Source: an uncultured Desulfocapsa sp.
GTDB taxonomy: Bacteria; Desulfobacterota; Desulfobulbia; Desulfobulbales; Desulfocapsaceae
Assembly: GCA_947311475.1 (NCBI GenBank)
Contig: CAMZLK010000042.1
Coordinates: forward strand, 32,270 to 96,269
Length of the DNA stretch: 64,000 nt
Direction of reading: 5' to 3'
The notes beneath the pieces were generated by a model that saw only the letters and a program-made list of their open reading frames with translations, was not told the origin of the DNA and did no database searches. The translations under genes were made by a program, and so were the position numbers. This document shows, piece after piece, positions 58,139 through 64,000 of the stretch (positions within the stretch are counted from its first letter, which is position 1; every line of letters begins with the position of its first letter).

Positions 58139-60214
58139 ATGTCTGAATTACTTTTTGAAATAGGAACAGAAGAACTGCCAGCCGGGTTTCAAAAACCTGC
58201 TCTTGCACAGTTAAAGAAAAATTTTATTGCGCAGGCAAAGGAATTAAATCTTGTCCATGGAGCAGTGGAGACCTTGGGGACACCCCGTCGCCTTGCCTTG
58301 CTGGTCGAAGATCTGTCTGATTCTCAACCGGATTCAAAGGAAGAGTTTATGGGACCATCAAAGAAGGCAGGATTTGATGCAGATGGCAATCCTACTAAAG
58401 CTGCAATGGGCTTTGCCAGATCCAAAGGTGCTGATGTCTCTGATCTGAAAGTTATAGAAACAGACAAAGGTGAATATTTGATGCTTGTCCGTGAATGCAG
58501 GGGACTTGCAACTGCTGAGTTGCTACCAGATGTTCTTGAAGGGTTGATGAAGGGGTTTTCTTTTGCTAAATCTATGCGTTGGGGTGAAAAGACCTCATCC
58601 TTTGCACGTCCTGTTCAATGGCTGGTGGCACTTCATAATGGCAATATTATTCCCTACAGCTACGAGGGAATGAGTGCGTCAAACAGGAGCCGTGGACACC
58701 GCTTTATGGCAAATGATGATGTTGTTTTAGATGGAGTTGCCAGTTATAAAAGTACTCTTCAGGGAGTATCGGTGCAAGTTGATCCCAAAGAAAGACGAAA
58801 CAACGTACTTATCGAAATTGAAAAAGCTGTTGAGGATACTCTTGAGCCCAATATGGCACAAGTTGCCGTGGATGAAGCTCTGGTTGATACCGTTTGTAAT
58901 CTTGTGGAGAAACCTTTTGGCGTTTGTGGTACTTTTGATGAAAAGTTTCTTCAGTTGCCCGATGAGGCACTCATAACCTCCATGCGGGAGCATCAGAAAT
59001 ATTTTCCGGTTGTGGGAAAAGACAATCAGCTCCTGCCTCATTTTGTTGCGGTAAATAATACCGCTGTAAAAGATATAGCTCTTACCCGTACAGGACATGA
59101 ACGTGTTTTACGGGCACGCCTTGAAGATGCATTTTTCTTCTTTGCCGGCGATAAAGAAAAGAAATTAGATGATAGGTTAGACGATCTCACAGGGATCATT
59201 TTTCAAGCAAAACTTGGAACCATGCTTGAAAAAACCGATCGTATTGTGAAGTTGACAGGCTTGCTTGCAGAACAATTTATTCCAGATAGTGTGGATGCAG
59301 CATGCAGGGCAGCCCGTCTCTGTAAAGCTGATCTGCTCACGGACATGGTTGGTGAATTTCCTTCTCTTCAGGGTAATATGGGGCGGGCATATGCTCTGGA
59401 AGGTGGTGAGTCAGCAGACGTTGCTCTTGCGATCCAAGAGCACTATTTTCCTAAGCGGGCAGGGGCAGAGCTTCCCACATCCGCCCTTGGTGCTGTGGTT
59501 GGGCTTGCCGACAGGATTGATACCTTAAGCGGCTGCTTTGGTATCGGACAAATTCCAACAGGGACAACGGATCCTTTTGGGTTACGCAGGATTTCTCTGG
59601 CCATTATTCATATTGTGGAACATTTTGGCTGGACTTTGTCCCTTTCCGATGTGGTCCATAAATCGCTTTCCCTCTACGGAGATAAAGTTAATGGCAGCAG
59701 TGAAACAGTTGAGCAGGTGATTACTTTTATTCGTGGTCGTTTTATTAACGATCAGCTTGCGGCAGATGTTGATGGAGAAGCAGCGGACGCTGTCACTTCT
59801 GTAGCGTTTGATGATGTGAATGATACACTCAGGAAAATTCGTGCCCTCTCAGCCATTCGTGAGGAAGATGCATTTACTGTGCTTGCAGCCTCTTTCAAAC
59901 GCATCCGTAATATTATAAAGGACAATACCACAACAGATGTGGATGAGGATTTACTTCAAGAAAAAGCAGAAAAAGAGCTTGCTGCAGTTTTTGCCCGACT
60001 TGATTCTGAAGTTCAACCAATGCTTGATGCAAATGAATATGACAAGGCTTTGTCTGCCATGCTGGCTCTAAAGGCTCCTGTTGATGAATTTTTCAATGAA
60101 GTAATGGTAATGGATAAAGACGAGGCAATTCGTTGTAATCGTCTTAATTTACTTACTGCAATAGCTGTCCTATTCTTAAATGTTGGTGATATCTCTAAAA
60201 TGCAGCAGAAGTAG
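58139..60214 (+). CDS. glyS: glycyl-tRNA synthetase beta subunit
   Basis: MSELLFEIGTEELPAGFQKPALAQL; REHQKYFPV, LEGNMGR-like LQGNMGRAYALEGGE, DPFGLRRISLAI. Confidence 0.95.
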   Translation: MSELLFEIGTEELPAGFQKPALAQLKKNFIAQAKELNLVHGAVETLGTPRRLALLVEDLSDSQPDSKEEFMGPSKKAGFDADGNPTKAAMGFARSKGADVSDLKVIETDKGEYLMLVRECRGLATAELLPDVLEGLMKGFSFAKSMRWGEKTSSFARPVQWLVALHNGNIIPYSYEGMSASNRSRGHRFMANDDVVLDGVASYKSTLQGVSVQVDPKERRNNVLIEIEKAVEDTLEPNMAQVAVDEALVDTVCNLVEKPFGVCGTFDEKFLQLPDEALITSMREHQKYFPVVGKDNQLLPHFVAVNNTAVKDIALTRTGHERVLRARLEDAFFFFAGDKEKKLDDRLDDLTGIIFQAKLGTMLEKTDRIVKLTGLLAEQFIPDSVDAACRAARLCKADLLTDMVGEFPSLQGNMGRAYALEGGESADVALAIQEHYFPKRAGAELPTSALGAVVGLADRIDTLSGCFGIGQIPTGTTDPFGLRRISLAIIHIVEHFGWTLSLSDVVHKSLSLYGDKVNGSSETVEQVITFIRGRFINDQLAADVDGEAADAVTSVAFDDVNDTLRKIRALSAIREEDAFTVLAASFKRIRNIIKDNTTTDVDEDLLQEKAEKELAAVFARLDSEVQPMLDANEYDKALSAMLALKAPVDEFFNEVMVMDKDEAIRCNRLNLLTAIAVLFLNVGDISKMQQK

Positions 60215-60305
60215 ATACAGCAGGATTTATTTTGGTTTGCCGGGAGTGAGAATAAGAGCAGTAAATCTGCTTGTCCCAACACAATGTGCCAACCCTGGTA
60301 TAAAG

Positions 60306-60347
60306 AAAAAAAGCCATCTTTACAAATGTAAAGATGGCTTTTTTTTG
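60306..60347. terminator. bidirectional intrinsic terminator between glyS and cytochrome c3 gene
   Basis: AAAAAAAGCCATCTTTACA-aa-TGTAAAGATGGCTTTTTTTT. Confidence 0.92.
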
Positions 60348-60381
60348 TGCTTAGAGCTAAGCAGTTGACGCCTCAAGAAGA

Positions 60382-60789
60382 CTATTTCTTCTTCTTAGGA
60401 TGACAAACGTTACATTTTGCTAATTTTTTGTCTTTGGCTTTATGGCAGACTTTACAGTTTTCGTGGGCCGCATTTTTAAATGTGGCAAGTTTTTTAGGCA
60501 TTCCTGCAGCCTTATTGTGACAAGACTCACATTTTTCTATTTTCTGGCCTTCAACATAGGCGACTTGTTTGCCATCAGCACCTTTACTGTGATGACATTC
60601 GCCACAGGCCAGTCTTTCCTGGTGCTTGGCATGTGGAAACAGGGCTGGCTTGGCCTTTTTAGCTGGATCAATGGTGGATGTCAGAGTCATTTCAGCGGGG
60701 CCCTTTTCATCGGCAGCAAAAGTTGCTCCTGCAAAACAGAGTCCTAGAGCCAAAGCGGTTGCCACTGCGTATACTGTAATCTTCTTCAT
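60382..60789 (-). CDS. tetraheme cytochrome c3 (periplasmic)
   Basis: 135 aa; signal peptide, four CxxCH motifs (CGECH, CESCH, CKVCH, CNVCH). Confidence 0.93.
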   Translation of the reverse strand: MKKITVYAVATALALGLCFAGATFAADEKGPAEMTLTSTIDPAKKAKPALFPHAKHQERLACGECHHSKGADGKQVAYVEGQKIEKCESCHNKAAGMPKKLATFKNAAHENCKVCHKAKDKKLAKCNVCHPKKKK

Positions 60790-60820
60790 TGTACTTCCTC
60801 CTGGTATGAAATTGTATTCA

Positions 60821-60999
60821 GGAGCTTGTCCGAGAATGACCTTTCGGAGTCTCGTTCCTTGCTACCTGCCCAGACCCTTCAGGATTGTTAAAAAATAATG
60901 CTCGCAATATCATATATATGGCTGCGCATATTTTTCAAAAATTCTTCGATTTTGACCAGGTAGCGCAGACTCCGAAACGCCTATTCTCGGACAAGCTCC
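60821..60999. repeat. F3 inverted-repeat element (179 bp)
   Basis: Perfect 17-bp TIRs GGAGCTTGTCCGAGAAT/ATTCTCGGACAAGCTCC; also inner TTTCGGAGTC(T) and GCTACCTG repeats. Confidence 0.88.
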
Positions 61000-61069
61000 C
61001 GAACTGAATACTTATTCAGTTGATTAATTGTATACATTTTACAGGTCATATTGTCAAGAAATGGAGATT

Positions 61070-61936
61070 TTAGCTTGATCCGTAACTATGAAGTCCTGAT
61101 AAAAGGAAATTAACCCCGTAGTAGGTGAAAACAACAGAAACAAATCCAAAAATTGCAAGCCAGGCGATACGTGTCCCACCCCAACCGCGGGTGTAGCGGG
61201 CATGAAGGGTAATGGCATAGATAAACCAGGTAATGAGTGACCAGGTTTCTTTAGGGTCCCAGCTCCAGTATGTTCCCCAGGCAGAGTTTGCCCAGATCGC
61301 TCCGGTAATAATCCCGACTGAGAGCCAGAGGAATCCAAAAACCATGGTTTTGTGGGTGATATCGTCAATTACTTTTAGTGGTGGCAAAGTACCAAGTATT
61401 GAGTCCTCATTTGTGGTTTTTCTCGATTCACTCATGTTTTTGATTAAATACATGGCTCCAAGACCAGCAGCAACAGCAAAAGCGGCATAACCTACAAAAC
61501 AGGTAATTACATGGGCAAGAAGCCAATTGGATTGGAGGGCTGGAATGAGTGGGCTGATCTCTTTGTTTATCCCCGTTGAAAATGAGCCATAGGCCATGGC
61601 AAGAAACGCAAAAGGTACAGCAAAAGTACCAATGACCCGGGTTTTAAACTTCCATTCGATAAGCAGATACATGGCAATAATGGTCCAGGCAAAAAAGACT
61701 ACTGATTCGTACATGTTTGTTAGCGGTGCATGGCCATATCCAAGTGCATAGGACTCTTTCCAGCGAAATATGATTCCGGATGTTTGAATTAAAAAAGCGA
61801 TGACAGTGAAGACTGTTGCAGCAGAACCAAGCTTTTTTGCCTTGAATATAAAAATAGTGGCGTAAAGAAAGGTTGAAAACATGTATGTAAATGTTGTGAT
61901 GCCTAAGAGTTGTGAACTGTCCATGAAAAACTCCAA
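61070..61936 (-). CDS. ccsA: cytochrome c biogenesis protein CcsA/ResC (System II)
   Basis: 288 aa; WANSAWGTYWSWDPKETWSLITWFIYAITLHAR tryptophan-rich motif. Confidence 0.93.
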   Translation of the reverse strand: MEFFMDSSQLLGITTFTYMFSTFLYATIFIFKAKKLGSAATVFTVIAFLIQTSGIIFRWKESYALGYGHAPLTNMYESVVFFAWTIIAMYLLIEWKFKTRVIGTFAVPFAFLAMAYGSFSTGINKEISPLIPALQSNWLLAHVITCFVGYAAFAVAAGLGAMYLIKNMSESRKTTNEDSILGTLPPLKVIDDITHKTMVFGFLWLSVGIITGAIWANSAWGTYWSWDPKETWSLITWFIYAITLHARYTRGWGGTRIAWLAIFGFVSVVFTYYGVNFLLSGLHSYGSS

Positions 61937-61963
61937 ATTTATCGTTATTATCTTTCTGGTTAA

Positions 61964-62030
61964 TTAGTGCCTTACTTCATAATTCCTGTAATGAAAAACA
62001 AGATTATGTGAGAGTGGTATAAGATCAATA
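61964..62030. repeat. partial F2 repeat element copy 5
   Basis: TTAGTGCCTTACTTCATAATTCCTGTAATGAAAAACAAGATTATGTGAGAG matches the F2 left half. Confidence 0.7.
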
Positions 62031-63362
62031 CTACTGTTTACCGTTGCTGGTGTCGGCTTCCAGTTCTTTGGACAAAGCGTCAAAGCTTGTTTCAAAACCA
62101 GTTTTGTTTTTATTGGCGCTTCCAGTTATGAGAACAGTGGTCTCATTGTTTTCTTTTGCGATAAGTACCCAAATGCGTCGGTGGGACATGAAGAAGGCGA
62201 CAGTTAGTCCAAGAATCATCAGTCCACACCCAATGTAGACCACCCACACGCCGGGGTCTCTTGCAATTTGAAGACCGGTAGCATACACCTGTTTTCCTGC
62301 AATTGTGTATTTTTTTCCAGGACGCTCAACCGTTACCTGATCACCTGCATTGATCCAGAAAGTCGAAGCAGGGCCCTGGTCATCTTTAAACCATATTTTC
62401 ATCCTACTAATGGATTGCCCCATGGCTTCAGCATTGATAACGCCAATCCGAGAATTGTCATTGAGGGTCTGCTGTTGTTGAAAGGGAAGGGTGATGGTTT
62501 GACTTTTTTCTGTTTTCTGATCTGTAATGGTGAGCAGGAAATCCTGATAGCCCTGATAACTCGACTGATAAAAAGTAATACCGTTGTAAGTCAGTGGATC
62601 GTTGACCACAATATTCTTCACCTGGGTAACCTTTCCATTCTCAGTGACTGTAAGCTTGGATCTGTAAGCCTTGGGCATACCGGAATCATAAAATTCAATG
62701 TCAAATCGATCGCAGCGAACAGTGAAACCAAGATCAATTGATTTTCCTGTTCCTGTTTCAAAAGCCGTGCTTGTTGCCTGTGTCTCCGGCAGCATAACGG
62801 AGGCCTTGAATCCATATAATTCACCAATGATGGCACCAATAAAGATGACGAGGATGGAGGCATGTACAATATATACGCCAGTTCGTGTTATGGCACCTTT
62901 TTGGCTAAAAAGAAGCAGCGAATCGTCACGTCTGCGCTGTTCTGTTTTCCAGCCCTTACCTGCAAGCCTATTGCTGATATCTGTGGCGAGTTCTTCTTCG
63001 CTCTTATTTGAAACCCAGCTTGATGTTAAGCGCATTTTTGACAGCCGTTTCAGATCGGTTGCAAGGTTGTCTGCTTTAACTTGCTTCCACACGCCAGGAA
63101 AACGATCGATGGAACAGACGATAAGGTTGATGGAAAGAAGGGTGAGCAAGCCAAGAAACCACCACGAATTATACATGTCTGGAATGGAAAGAACCTGAAA
63201 GATTCTTGCTGTGATTTCGCTGTAGTTATGAATATACCAGTCAATACTCTCTTTTTGCGGAATAATCGTACCGATTATAGATGTGAACGCAAGAAGACAA
63301 AGTGTGAAAAGTGCGAGTTTAACAGAGGAAAAAAAGTTGAAAACAGGATTCTTTTTTTTCAT
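62031..63362 (-). CDS. resB: cytochrome c biogenesis protein ResB (System II)
   Basis: 443 aa; VKLALFTLCLLAFTSIIGTIIPQ, ResB-like periplasmic domain, adjacent to ccsA. Confidence 0.92.
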   Translation of the reverse strand: MKKKNPVFNFFSSVKLALFTLCLLAFTSIIGTIIPQKESIDWYIHNYSEITARIFQVLSIPDMYNSWWFLGLLTLLSINLIVCSIDRFPGVWKQVKADNLATDLKRLSKMRLTSSWVSNKSEEELATDISNRLAGKGWKTEQRRRDDSLLLFSQKGAITRTGVYIVHASILVIFIGAIIGELYGFKASVMLPETQATSTAFETGTGKSIDLGFTVRCDRFDIEFYDSGMPKAYRSKLTVTENGKVTQVKNIVVNDPLTYNGITFYQSSYQGYQDFLLTITDQKTEKSQTITLPFQQQQTLNDNSRIGVINAEAMGQSISRMKIWFKDDQGPASTFWINAGDQVTVERPGKKYTIAGKQVYATGLQIARDPGVWVVYIGCGLMILGLTVAFFMSHRRIWVLIAKENNETTVLITGSANKNKTGFETSFDALSKELEADTSNGKQ

Positions 63363-63647
63363 TTTAGCCTTTGGTATTGATTATTAATTAATGCTCCTTA
63401 TCAAGTGTTTCAGGAAAATGCAAGGTATTTGCAAAGCTTGACAATGATCCCAAGCACTGTATGCCACAATGTGCCCGCGAGGTACAATTCTATTTGGCTC
63501 CACTTTTTTATTATAGTGCACTTGTATGAAAAATGCCTTGATACAAGTCAAAAAGAGTTGTGAGTGCTTGCGATCAAGTTGTGGTGATTCGATTCCTTTA
63601 ATGGAATACAAAGGGGAGAGATCCGCTTAAAAAATTGGAGTGTCAGG

Positions 63648-63734
63648 ATGGACAAAAAAACTGCTCGAAAAATTCAAGCTGATCATTTTGTCCCTCCAAA
63701 CTTAAAACGCCTAATGCAGGTAAGTTGCAAGTAA
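63648..63734 (+). CDS. short ORF running into an F2 element
   Basis: MDKKTARKIQADHFVPPNLKRLMQVSCK*, preceded by GGAG; speculative. Confidence 0.3.
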   Translation: MDKKTARKIQADHFVPPNLKRLMQVSCK

Positions 63735-63830
63735 GTGCCTCGAAGGTCTCTCCGCTTGCGACTTTGCTTATGGCCAATGTTTCCATTCTCTTTCCTCTTT
63801 GATTGCAGACACTATAACATCTGTATTATG
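63711..63830. repeat. F2 repeat element copy 6 (right boundary uncertain)
   Basis: CTAATGCAGGTAAGTTGCAAGTAAGTGCCTCGAAGGTCTCTCC, matches the left part of the copy at 43567. Confidence 0.6.
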
Positions 63831-63939
63831 CTACAGGGCTAAGGTTATGATTAATTTATGGCTCTTCCGAGGAATCTGTGGGTAAATCAATGCAAGTTTT
63901 TTCATTTGTCGTAAATTATAAGATGTAGCAAGAGTTGTT

Positions 63940-63999
63940 TACCCTGTAAAGGCTAAACCCTTCGGGTACTCCGCTACGCTACGTAGCCTTGACAGGGCA
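63940..63999. repeat. imperfect inverted repeat at window end
   Basis: TACCCTGTAAAGGCTA ... TAGCCTTGACAGGGCA with inner ACCC-TTC-GGGT hairpin. Confidence 0.5.
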
Positions 64000-64000
64000 A

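Noticed and set aside
60821-60999. TSD for the F3 element
   Set aside because: Flanks GTATTCA and CGAACTGAATA are partly inverted, not direct repeats; transposition is not supported by this copy alone.
63384-63611. 75-aa minus-strand ORF upstream of resB
   Set aside because: No family similarity, biased composition, sits in the upstream region of resB.

Overview
The 64 kb window looks like chromosomal core sequence from a sulfate-reducing or sulfur-disproportionating Desulfobulbales-like bacterium. This placement is inferred from gene content: an Hdr cluster, tetraheme cytochrome c3, System II cytochrome c biogenesis, CooC and GSIII. Main blocks are: a partial mtnA; a nitrogen cluster (amtB-amtB-glnB-glnD-glnN); cysC/galU/rfbC; a TusA-like/MvhD/HdrA/HdrA/wHTH/HdrC/HdrB-like redox operon with a divergent sigma54 activator; an RNB exoribonuclease; era; ctpA-envC-ftsX-ftsE-cooC; ileS-lspA-fabD; bioBAFGCD; an SPFH/zinc-ribbon/deaminase/radical-SAM/methyltransferase block; tatC-tatB; purA, rpoZ, dnaJ, moaC, dksA-like, galT, a FolE2-like protein and glyS; and cytochrome c3 with ccsA-resB. 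No tRNA, rRNA, CRISPR array, prophage or intact IS was recognised. The most unusual signal is a set of intergenic palindromic repeats. Family F1 has 12 near-complete copies, mostly 155 bp, with covarying hairpin arms, imperfect TIRs and mostly 6-7 bp target-site duplications, so it behaves like a MITE. Three copies form tail-to-tail pairs that share a single TSD at the junction. Families F2 and F3 share a sequence module with F1. Other notable points are a near-consensus sigma54 promoter ahead of the Hdr/TusA-like operon, and three family members that appear to have lost signature catalytic or ligand residues (TusA-like, HdrB-like N-terminal domain, FolE2-like). All calls come from reading the sequence; no database search was run.
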